From assembly GCA_012727685.1 (NCBI GenBank), contig JAAYGO010000233.1, positions 1-10,596 of the forward strand: DNA of 10,596 bases, in the 5' to 3' direction. Origin of the DNA: Bacillota bacterium (GTDB lineage: Bacteria; Bacillota; Dethiobacteria; DTU022). The notes under the pieces are model-generated. The model was not told where the DNA came from, did not search any database, and saw nothing but the letters and a program-made list of their open reading frames with translations. Below are positions 1-5,293 of the stretch, piece after piece (position 1 is the stretch's first letter; every line of letters begins with the position of its first letter). The translations under genes and the position numbers were made by a program.

Positions 1-73
1 GAAGATAACGCAGCAACTGTTGCAATGTTTTCTCCCCGAAAAAACGCTTGGCCGTTTCCATGCCAGGTAACAT
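1..73 (-). CDS. N-terminus of an unidentified protein (cut by the left edge)
   Basis: Only 24 codons are visible, beginning MLPGMETAKRFFGEKT; the gene continues beyond the left edge. The ATG at 73-71 is chosen because an excellent ribosome site, AAGGAGGAGG (complement of 81-90), lies 6 bases upstream; a second in-frame ATG at 61-59 is too far from it. The gene lies 122 bases downstream of the tetR stop and in the same direction, so it may share the tetR transcript and be a target of that regulator. I do not recognise the family from this fragment. The basic, amphipathic start has no signal peptide or membrane segment, which suggests a cytoplasmic protein. Confidence 0.6.
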   Translation of the reverse strand, partial: MLPGMETAKRFFGEKTLQQLLRYL

Positions 74-195
74 TATAATCCTCCTCCTTAGGTGAGTGAT
101 CATTATGCAGCACGGTTCGGACTAAGCATCTAGTCAGGTTTTCCAGCGGTCATATCGGCTTGTTTATGCCACGCTCATGTCTGAATCCACCCCTT

Positions 196-813
196 TCACT
201 TGTAAAAAATCTTTTCCAGCAGCGCCAGATAGCGCTCAAATTCCTGCGAGTACCATTCGTAATCAAAAGACAATCCCTGCTTTGTATTCAAGTCATTGAG
301 AATTTCATAGGCAAAACCTTCGCTGGTCCACTCAATAATTTTTAACGCCTTTTCAATATCAATGCTCTCTTTAAACTTGGATTCATCGGTATCGGCGCAG
401 AATACTTGATTGATGCCCATAGCATGGTATTTTGCCAGTCTGCTTCTCATTTCGTTCCTGACCGGTTCCGCGTCAGTTAAAAACGCAGCCACAAAAAATC
501 TGTAAAGATCCGGTATTTTACGGAACACTCTCACCCTGGCTTCAATCATTAAGCGGAGTCTTTTAAAAATATCCCGTTCGGCTTTAACTGGCTTCAACAG
601 CTCCTCGGTCATCGTTTTTACAACCTCTAAACTGTAATCACAGAGGAATAAAAACAGGTCTTTCTTGCTCTTGACATAATGAAAGAAAAGCGGCTTCGAT
701 AGCCCGGCCTCCCGAGCCATTACATTTGTGGAAGCATGATCATAGCCTCTCCTGGCAAATTCCCTGAGGGCTGCATTGATGATCGCTTCTCTGCGTTTTG
801 CATCCAGATTCAA
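196..813 (-). CDS. TetR/AcrR-family transcriptional regulator
   Basis: A 205-residue protein, the usual length for TetR regulators, which bind DNA as dimers and release it on ligand binding. The N-terminal helix-turn-helix is clear: NAALREFARRGYDHASTN at about 13-30, then REAGLSKPLFFHYVKSKKDL at about 34-53, matching the family pattern (xxFxxxGYxxxSxxxIaxxAGlskgxxxxYFxxKexL). The rest is a helical ligand/dimer domain that does not identify a ligand. The reading frame is open back to about 850 without an ATG or GTG; the first usable start is TTG at 813, which has no convincing ribosome site. Four bases before it ends a 12-codon ORF whose ATG (856) does have a G-rich site, so translation may be coupled, or the true N-terminus may have been lost to an indel. 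A strong promoter lies at 887-915. Probable targets are itself and the gene at 1-73, and possibly the divergent radical SAM gene. Confidence 0.9.
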   Translation of the reverse strand: MNLDAKRREAIINAALREFARRGYDHASTNVMAREAGLSKPLFFHYVKSKKDLFLFLCDYSLEVVKTMTEELLKPVKAERDIFKRLRLMIEARVRVFRKIPDLYRFFVAAFLTDAEPVRNEMRSRLAKYHAMGINQVFCADTDESKFKESIDIEKALKIIEWTSEGFAYEILNDLNTKQGLSFDYEWYSQEFERYLALLEKIFYK

Positions 814-817
814 AAAT

Positions 818-856
818 CTAAGATTTGCAGTTGTGCCCGCCTCTGCGATCTTTCAT
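818..856 (-). other. Possible 12-codon leader ORF of tetR
   Basis: ATG at 856-854 preceded by AAAGGGGG, encoding MKDRRGGHNCKS and ending with TAG four bases before the TTG start of tetR. It lies just inside the transcript predicted from the promoter at 887-915. It could couple translation to tetR, or be the displaced true N-terminus of tetR after a one-base indel. There is no evidence beyond position and the ribosome-like site. Confidence 0.25.
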
Positions 857-866
857 ACCCCCTTTA

Positions 867-882
867 TTGACCTAAAGGTTAA
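867..882. promoter_or_regulatory. Putative TetR operator (imperfect palindrome)
   Basis: TTGACCT-AA-AGGTTAA: arms of 7 bases matching at 6 positions, with perfect ACCT/AGGT inner arms. It covers the predicted tetR transcription start (about 880) and the -35 of the opposite promoter, a place where a bound repressor would block both. The assignment to this TetR protein is inferred from position and symmetry. Confidence 0.4.
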
Positions 883-896
883 CATGATTATATATT
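867..896 (+). promoter_or_regulatory. Possible plus-strand promoter facing the tetR promoter
   Basis: TTGACC at 867-872 and TATATT at 891-896 are separated by 18 bases. The two -35 elements sit in a perfect 8-bp inverted repeat (TTATTGAC at 864-871, GTCAATAA at 911-918), so this promoter and the tetR promoter overlap face to face. It would drive the radical SAM gene at 1163 through a leader of about 260 bases. The spacing and -10 match are only fair. Confidence 0.4.
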
Positions 897-915
897 TAAT
901 TTTTTAAAAAGTCAA
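887..915 (-). promoter_or_regulatory. Sigma-A-type promoter of tetR
   Basis: On the minus strand, TTGACT (complement of 910-915) is followed by a 17-base A/T-rich spacer and a perfect TATAAT (complement of 887-892). This is one mismatch from the full consensus with ideal spacing. The predicted start of transcription is near 880, about 67 bases before the tetR start codon. Confidence 0.8.
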
Positions 916-1162
916 TAATCAAGCCTGGCTAGCAAGGAGATCGCAGTATGCTAAATGTACGATGATCGATGATCATTACTGCTTCTAAAAATTGCCACCT
1001 CCGAAAACAGCGGATTTTCCGCCCCTAAAAGGACTTTGCCTGCTGTTAACGAACAATAGCGAAAGGGAACCGCTGCCTCTGCGGGGAGCATGCATTTTAC
1101 ATCGCTCAAAAATCCAGCCTAGAGCCTGGACGGATGAGAAACTCCATAAGGGAGGGATAAAA
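916..1162 (+). other. Non-coding leader region of the radical SAM gene
   Basis: About 250 bases with no convincing gene. The frame of the radical SAM gene is open back to a TTG at 992, but that start has no ribosome site and its translation resembles no protein. AAGGAG at 934-939 precedes an ATG at 948, but that ORF ends after five codons. Several short stems are present: AACAGC/GCTGTT (1006-1011 with 1042-1047) enclosing CGGA/TCCG (1011-1014 with 1018-1021, sharing base 1011 with the outer arm), and TCCAG/CTGGA (1113-1117 with 1126-1130). I could not match them to a known riboswitch class. Confidence 0.35.
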
Positions 1163-2071
1163 ATGCCGGAACGGCAACCGGGATACCTCGGTCTGGCTCA
1201 GAGCGGCGAGCTGGAGCGGAGAGTCTTCCTGCTTGAAGAGAAGTTTAAAAGCTGCATCATTTGCCCCCATCACTGCCGGGTCAACAGGCTCGAGCATGAA
1301 CAGGGTTTTTGCCGGGCTGGCGCCCCGGCAGCCGTCAGCAGTTTTGGGCCGCACTTTGGCGAGGAAGCGCCCCTGGTGGGACAGGGCGGTTCAGGGACGA
1401 TCTTCTTCAGCCATTGCAACCTGCAGTGTGTTTTCTGCCAGAACTGCGAGATCAGCCATTACGGGCTGGGGAGCGAGATCTCCCCTTCCGAATTGGCCCA
1501 AATGATGCTTTCCCTGCAAAAAAGGGGATGCCACAATATTAACCTCGTCTCGCCCACCCATTATATCCCCCAGATCGTGCACGGCCTCAGCCTGGCTGTC
1601 AAAGAAGGCCTGACCCTGCCGCTGGTCTATAACAGCGGCGGCTATGATGATCTTGACACCCTGAAGATGCTGGAGGGGATTGTGGATATCTATATGCCGG
1701 ATCTGAAGTTCGGCGACAATGATAAGGCCAAAAAATATACCAAAGCCTCCAACTATTTCGACCGGGCGGCTGCAGCCGTCAAGGAGATGCAGCGGCAGGT
1801 CGGCCGCCTGAAACTGGATGAAAGAAAAATTGCTTACCGGGGCCTGCTAATCAGGCACCTGGTGATGCCCCACAACCTGGCGGCCACGGATCGGGTTTTG
1901 GAGTTCATCGCCGCCGCATTGCCCAGGGAGACGGCGGTCAACATCATGGCCCAGTATTACCCGGCGCACCAGGCCTTTCAATTTCCGGAACTGGCCGCCA
2001 GGATCACGCGCCAGGAGTATGCCGGCGCCGTCCGCTACGCTGAAAAGCTGGGATTAACCAACCTCCTTTAG
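1163..2071 (+). CDS. Radical SAM protein of the PflA/PflX-like family (COG1313 type)
   Basis: A 302-residue protein. The radical SAM cluster motif is C85-x3-C89-x2-C92 (HCNLQCVFCQN), which binds the [4Fe-4S] cluster that cleaves S-adenosylmethionine. Four more cysteines precede it in the pattern C31-x2-C34-x3-C38-x11-C50 (CIICPHHC, then GFCRAG), typical of PflX-like activase relatives and possibly a second metal site. Further family signatures are NLVSPTHY (127-134), VYNSGGYD (155-162) and IYMPDLKFGD (176-185). The substrate is unknown; these proteins resemble pyruvate formate-lyase activases, but no formate-lyase or other glycyl-radical partner is visible here. The start is set at ATG 1163 because GGGAGGG (1150-1156) is well placed, while the longer frame to 992 lacks one. 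It is probably cytoplasmic. It is divergent from tetR and convergent with rtcB. Confidence 0.88.
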   Translation: MPERQPGYLGLAQSGELERRVFLLEEKFKSCIICPHHCRVNRLEHEQGFCRAGAPAAVSSFGPHFGEEAPLVGQGGSGTIFFSHCNLQCVFCQNCEISHYGLGSEISPSELAQMMLSLQKRGCHNINLVSPTHYIPQIVHGLSLAVKEGLTLPLVYNSGGYDDLDTLKMLEGIVDIYMPDLKFGDNDKAKKYTKASNYFDRAAAAVKEMQRQVGRLKLDERKIAYRGLLIRHLVMPHNLAATDRVLEFIAAALPRETAVNIMAQYYPAHQAFQFPELAARITRQEYAGAVRYAEKLGLTNLL

Positions 2072-2142
2072 GCGCTCCGCTTGCCTCACCTCCAGCAGCC
2101 TGTACGGTCATAAAGCGCCGGGCTCGCCACCTCCCCCAATGC

Positions 2143-3576
2143 TCAGCTTTCTTTGCCTTCTCCTTTAATCACGGCCAGGGGCCGCAGCCGGGCCACCCGG
2201 CGGGTGAAGCCGATTTCAGCAAAAGTATCGATTACCGCCTCGATATCCTTGTATGCCTGCGGCGCCTCGTCGAGATATTCCCGGTAGTTGCGGCCGAGAA
2301 CCATGATCTCGCCCAGGGATTTCTTCAGCTCTTCCACTTCAATCTGGCGCCTGGCCGCCCCCCGCGAGAGGACGCGGCCGGCCCCGTGATTGACCGAATA
2401 AAAGGTGCGCTCCACTTTGGGCTCGGCAATGATCACGTAGGAAGCCGTGCCCATGCTGCCTGGAATCAAGGCCGGATGACCGAGATCCTTGTAGCGCGGC
2501 GGGTTGCCGGGGTGACCGGGAGGCAGTGCCCGCGTTGCTCCCTTGCGGTGAATGAGCAGCCGTCTCCCGCCCACTTCTTCAAATTTGGCAATATTGTGGG
2601 CCACATCATAGACCAGCCCCAGATCGTAATCACGGTCATCTCCGCCGAGCACCGCCTTGAAGGCCTGGCGGACATCGTGGGTAATCCACTGGCGGTTGCA
2701 GAAGGCGAAATTGACGGCACAGGCCATGGCTGCCAGGTAGCGCCGCCCCTCCACAGAGTCAATGGGGACCGCGGCCAGCCCTTTCGTGGGAATATCCAGC
2801 TTCATTCTGGCGGCCGTTTTCCACATCAGGGCGGTGAAATCGGTGCAGATCTGGTGGCCAAAACCGCGGCTGCCGGTATGGATCAGCACCGTCAACTGCC
2901 CTTCGGAGAGCCCCAGCTTTGCCGCCGCGGCGGCATCGAAGACCCGGTCAACCAGGCCCAGCTCGATGAAATGGTTGCCCCCGCCGATGGTCGAAAGCTG
3001 GGCGCCGCGCTCCACCGCTTCGGGGCTTACCGCCGCCGGATCGGCGCCCTCCATGGCGCCCCCTTCTTCAATGCATTCCAGGTCCTCCGGCCTGCCGAAG
3101 CCCTGCTCGATCAGGAAAGGCACGCCTTTCACCAGGTAGCTATGCAGGTTTTTGCGCACCAGGGCGGCCTGGCGGCTTTTCTTCCCCACCCCGGTGGGAA
3201 CCCGCTCTACAATAGCATTGAGCAGCTTGCGCAGCAGCGGTTTATCAAGCGCTTTGGCCTCCAGTTTGGTGCGCAGCAGCCGCACGCCGCAGTTGATGTC
3301 CATCCCCACCGCCCCGGCGGAGATGACCCCGTCCGCGGCATCGACCGCCATAACCCCGCCGATGGGCAGCCCGAAACCGGTATGGATATCGGGCATCCCC
3401 ACCACCGGCTCCACCACGCCCGGCAGCGCAGCGGCGTCAGCCAGTTGCCGCAGCGCTTCATCTTCGCTAAAAGCGCGCCGCAATTCCTCGTTCAGGTAGA
3501 CCACAGCATCAACGCGCATTTTACCCCGCCGGCGGATGCGGTAACAGTTGGCGCTTTCCCGCTCCAGCAAAGACAT
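2143..3576 (-). CDS. rtcB: RtcB-type RNA-splicing ligase (GTP, Mn2+-dependent)
   Basis: A 477-residue protein, the normal RtcB length. RtcB joins RNA ends with 2',3'-cyclic phosphate or 3'-phosphate to 5'-OH ends through a guanylated histidine, and acts in RNA repair or tRNA splicing. All expected residues are present: metal ligands D93 and C96 (GMDINCGVR), H202 (GGGNHFIEL), H233 (IHTGSRGFGHQ) and H327 (YDVAHNIA), and the guanylylation histidine H397 (VNHGAGRVLSR), with SMGTASYV at 374-381. These line up with D95, C98, H203, H234, H329 and H404 of the Pyrococcus horikoshii enzyme. The start at 3576 has AAGGAGTGA (complement of 3581-3589) just upstream. No archease, RtcA or RtcR gene is visible, so its RNA target and control are unknown. 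It ends 71 bases from the convergent radical SAM gene, with no clear terminator between them. Confidence 0.96.
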   Translation of the reverse strand: MSLLERESANCYRIRRRGKMRVDAVVYLNEELRRAFSEDEALRQLADAAALPGVVEPVVGMPDIHTGFGLPIGGVMAVDAADGVISAGAVGMDINCGVRLLRTKLEAKALDKPLLRKLLNAIVERVPTGVGKKSRQAALVRKNLHSYLVKGVPFLIEQGFGRPEDLECIEEGGAMEGADPAAVSPEAVERGAQLSTIGGGNHFIELGLVDRVFDAAAAAKLGLSEGQLTVLIHTGSRGFGHQICTDFTALMWKTAARMKLDIPTKGLAAVPIDSVEGRRYLAAMACAVNFAFCNRQWITHDVRQAFKAVLGGDDRDYDLGLVYDVAHNIAKFEEVGGRRLLIHRKGATRALPPGHPGNPPRYKDLGHPALIPGSMGTASYVIIAEPKVERTFYSVNHGAGRVLSRGAARRQIEVEELKKSLGEIMVLGRNYREYLDEAPQAYKDIEAVIDTFAEIGFTRRVARLRPLAVIKGEGKES

Positions 3577-3644
3577 TGAATCACTCCTTGACGCTATCTC
3601 AATCCTGAAAGCAAGCCCAAAAAGTAAGCTTGATTGCTTCCGCT

Positions 3645-3708
3645 CTTGTCACTGAGCTTTTAGCTCCATCTCTTGAAGCGACAAGGGGCAGAAGCTTTTC
3701 ATTTCCAT
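3645..3708 (-). other. Possible structured leader with a 19-codon ORF upstream of rtcB
   Basis: On the minus strand, ATG at 3708 follows GAGGGGGG (complement of 3713-3720) and opens 19 codons (starting MEMKSFCPLSLQEM) ending in TGA at 3651-3649. The end of this ORF lies in a nested stem: outer CTTGTC/GACAAG (3645-3650 with 3680-3685) and inner GAGCT/AGCTC with a 3-base loop (3654-3658 with 3662-3666). A second pair of competing stems follows at 3609-3639, before the rtcB ribosome site. This layout resembles a translated-leader control region, but no known class was matched and chance is possible. Confidence 0.3.
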
Positions 3709-3805
3709 GATGCCCCCCTCACCCTGACCCTCTATTATTTTAGTCTATTATGGCAGCAGAAAAATAATTAAAACTAAGGCCAAATTGTTGAAGTAGCCGC
3801 AGTGG

Positions 3806-3830
3806 AAAAAAGCCGCAGGTTGTAGACGGC
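3806..3830 (-). terminator. Weak intrinsic terminator after the anti-sigma gene
   Basis: On the minus strand GCCGT and GCGGC (complements of 3826-3830 and 3812-3816) form a 5-bp stem including one G-U pair, with a 9-base loop, directly followed by six T. It lies about 50 bases past the anti-sigma stop codon. A run of 10 T (complement of 3834-3843) precedes it without a stable stem of its own. The stem is short, so strength is doubtful. Confidence 0.35.
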
Positions 3831-3878
3831 ATCAAAAAAAAAAGCGCAAAAATACTCTTGACTCTCGTCCGGGATGAT

Positions 3879-4595
3879 TTAGTAGAAATCTACCAGGATC
3901 GTGTCGGCACTGGTGGGGTAAAGGCTCCCGCCTTTTGGTTCCAGGCTGATGCTGATCTGCCGCACCTCTTGAATATTGCGCTGCTGCAGCAGCAGATCGC
4001 CGTATTGTTCCATCAGGCGCAGCAGCCCGCCATTTTCCCTTTTCACGGTCTTAATCAGCCAGATCTGATAATCATACCCCGCATGCTGTTCAAGACCTTC
4101 AATAAAGCAGTATACCTGGTCTCCGGGGCCGTTTACCCAGATGATGCCGTGAATGCCGGTGAGATGCCCCTCCTGCGGATTAATCGGGTAGCGCACCGTT
4201 TCTGCATTATCGAGCACAAAAGGCGGGATCTGCTCGGCGGCAATGGGGAGCTGTTCCCACGCATTCAGGGTCTGTTTGCGCTGCAGCGTCCCAATGCCCA
4301 GGATCAGGGCGCCGATCAGCGCGGCGGTAGCCGTCCCCCAGAGGAACGAGGGGCGGAAAAGCCTGCGCTTGAGCTGCACAAGCAGGAAAGCCATTTTTAA
4401 CCGCTTGTAAAGGCGCGCCGGGGGCTCAAGCCCGGGATCATCTTTCAATAACTCCCGCCACTCGGTGTAAAGCTTCCGGCATGACCAGCACCTGTCCAGG
4501 TGCTTCTGCAAAGCCCGGGACTTGGGCAAAGGGAGATTGCCCATAATCTGGTCAACAATTTCGATTTCAAATTGCCTGCATGCCATCCCATGCAT
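3879..4595 (-). CDS. Membrane-bound anti-sigma factor (zinc-finger, RskA-like)
   Basis: With the ATG at 4595 the protein has 238 residues. A cytoplasmic anti-sigma zinc-binding domain is marked by H32-x3-C36-x2-C39 (HLDRCWSCRKLY), with C6 as a possible further ligand. One membrane helix follows at about 84-103 (FLWGTATAALIGALILGIG). The outer domain (about 105-238) resembles the RskA C-terminal sensor, including GYDYQIWLIK near 173-182 and a C-terminal ISISLEPKGGS strand. Such proteins hold an ECF sigma factor at the membrane until a signal triggers cleavage or release. The start at 4595 is favoured because GGAGG (complement of 4604-4608) lies 8 bases before it; ATG 4601 is only 2 bases from that site, and 4637 lies inside the sigma gene. 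The gene follows the sigma stop by 13 bases, so the two are co-transcribed. Function is inferred from domains and context. Confidence 0.85.
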   Translation of the reverse strand: MHGMACRQFEIEIVDQIMGNLPLPKSRALQKHLDRCWSCRKLYTEWRELLKDDPGLEPPARLYKRLKMAFLLVQLKRRLFRPSFLWGTATAALIGALILGIGTLQRKQTLNAWEQLPIAAEQIPPFVLDNAETVRYPINPQEGHLTGIHGIIWVNGPGDQVYCFIEGLEQHAGYDYQIWLIKTVKRENGGLLRLMEQYGDLLLQQRNIQEVRQISISLEPKGGSLYPTSADTILVDFY

Positions 4596-4608
4596 CGCCA
4601 TGACCTCC

Positions 4609-5157
4609 CTAGGGTTCCAGCCAACCCATATGCACAAACTGCTTGCGGAGATTGTTCAATCCATAGCGGATCCACGACTTAACCGTTCCCAGCGGGCGCC
4701 CGGTTAACCTGGCCCAGTCTTTCTGCGGCAGCGCGTGAAAGTAGGTGGCCGTCACCGCTGCTCGCTGCGGCCCGGGTAAATGCTGCAGCGATTCATGCAG
4801 GCTCTCGATTTCCAATTTCGTAATCACTTTTTCTGTCGTCGGATCGGTTTCGCCGGCCAAGGGGAATTTAACGACCGCGCAAGCTTCCTCCCGCTTCAAC
4901 CGCCGCAAGCGGTCGATAGCCCTGCTTCTTGTTTTCACTGCGAGCCAGGCCTTGACACTACCCCTGCCTGGATCAAATTGTTCCGGGCGCTGGATCACCT
5001 CGAGGAACACATCATGGCACAAATCCTCGGCTTCAACGGGATCTCGAAGCATAAACAAGGCAATTTGATAGACATGGGCCGCATTTTGCCTGTAGAGATT
5101 GTCGAACCATTGCAGGGATCGCTCCGCTTCCTGCTGTAATGCAGACATTACCTTCAC
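4609..5157 (-). CDS. ECF-subfamily RNA polymerase sigma factor (SigK-like)
   Basis: A 182-residue two-domain sigma factor. Region 2 spans about 16-85: YRQNAAHVYQIALFML, DPVEAEDLCHDVFLEV (core-binding and -10 contacts) and GSVKAWLAVKTRSRAIDRLRR. Region 4 spans about 120-175, with LPGPQRAAVTATYF and the helix-turn-helix KDWARLTGRPLGTVKSWIRYGL. The GSVKAWL and TRSRAIDRLRR pattern is typical of SigK/RskA-type ECF factors, which fits the RskA-like gene behind it. It would direct RNA polymerase to a small regulon, often including its own operon. The start is uncertain: GTG at 5157 gives the full frame, and an in-frame ATG lies at 5148, but neither has well-spaced ribosome pairing. A housekeeping-type promoter lies at 5181-5209. 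It is divergent from the NEW3/ABC operon, a possible target. Confidence 0.92.
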   Translation of the reverse strand: MKVMSALQQEAERSLQWFDNLYRQNAAHVYQIALFMLRDPVEAEDLCHDVFLEVIQRPEQFDPGRGSVKAWLAVKTRSRAIDRLRRLKREEACAVVKFPLAGETDPTTEKVITKLEIESLHESLQHLPGPQRAAVTATYFHALPQKDWARLTGRPLGTVKSWIRYGLNNLRKQFVHMGWLEP

Positions 5158-5180
5158 CCGCTTGTTCGGTTTCTAAGTTA

Positions 5181-5209
5181 TTTATATAACATGCCTCTCA
5201 AAAAATCAA
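5181..5209 (-). promoter_or_regulatory. Sigma-A-type promoter of the sigma/anti-sigma operon
   Basis: On the minus strand TTGATT (complement of 5204-5209), a 17-base spacer and TATAAA (complement of 5181-5186). Spacing is ideal, with two mismatches to consensus in the -35 and one in the -10. Transcription would start near 5174, about 17 bases before the GTG start or 26 before the ATG. This suggests basal expression by the housekeeping sigma factor rather than only self-activation. Confidence 0.65.
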
Positions 5210-5240
5210 CCGGCACATAGATCCAGAGAGGCCCCTTAAA

Positions 5241-5269
5241 CGTAATAAGAGATGGAGTCTAATATTACG
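5241..5269. promoter_or_regulatory. Inverted repeat between the divergent sigma and NEW3/ABC operons
   Basis: CGTAATA (5241-5247) and TATTACG (5263-5269) form a perfect 7-bp inverted repeat with a 15-base gap, arm centres 22 bases apart, or about two helical turns. It lies upstream of the sigma promoter and 24 bases before the start codon of the NEW3 gene, overlapping a TAATAT (5260-5265) that could be its -10. It could be a regulator site or a stem in the 5' leader. The binding protein is unknown. Confidence 0.4.
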
Positions 5270-5293
5270 ACACATTACTAAGGAGGGACAAAC

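Larger units (their letters stand above)
3577..3878. other. Intergenic region between rtcB and the anti-sigma gene
   Basis: A 302-base gap. From the rtcB side it holds the rtcB ribosome site, possible alternative stems at 3609-3639 (AAGCAA/TTGCTT, or CAAGC/GCTTG), a short ORF with a nested stem (3645-3708), and an A/T-rich stretch at 3735-3780 that may hold the rtcB promoter, though I find no good -35/-10 pair. From the anti-sigma side it holds a run of 10 A (3834-3843) and a weak terminator-like hairpin (3806-3830). No further gene is supported. Confidence 0.5.

Noticed and set aside
948..988. Two mini-ORFs (5 and 8 codons) after AAGGAG at 934-939, overlapping at ATGA
   Set aside because: Too short to judge; the ribosome-like site could be chance, and no conserved motif is visible.
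992..1162. N-terminal extension of the radical SAM protein from TTG 992
   Set aside because: No ribosome site at 992, the 57 extra residues look like translated non-coding sequence, and ATG 1163 has a good GGGAGGG site.
2071..2119. GGCGCT/AGCGCC inverted repeat between the convergent radical SAM and rtcB genes as a terminator
   Set aside because: Only 6 bp with a 37-base loop and no T-run on either strand.
2386..3579. 397-codon open frame opposite rtcB
   Set aside because: It is the antisense of a clear RtcB gene in GC-rich codons; its translation has no recognisable domain or ribosome site.
3834..3843. Run of 10 A as a terminator U-tract for the anti-sigma gene
   Set aside because: No stable hairpin precedes it on the minus strand; the small hairpin at 3806-3830 is the better candidate.
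3870..4400. 180-codon plus-strand frame opposite the anti-sigma gene
   Set aside because: The minus-strand reading has a zinc-finger motif, a membrane helix and a sigma partner; the plus frame has no recognisable features.
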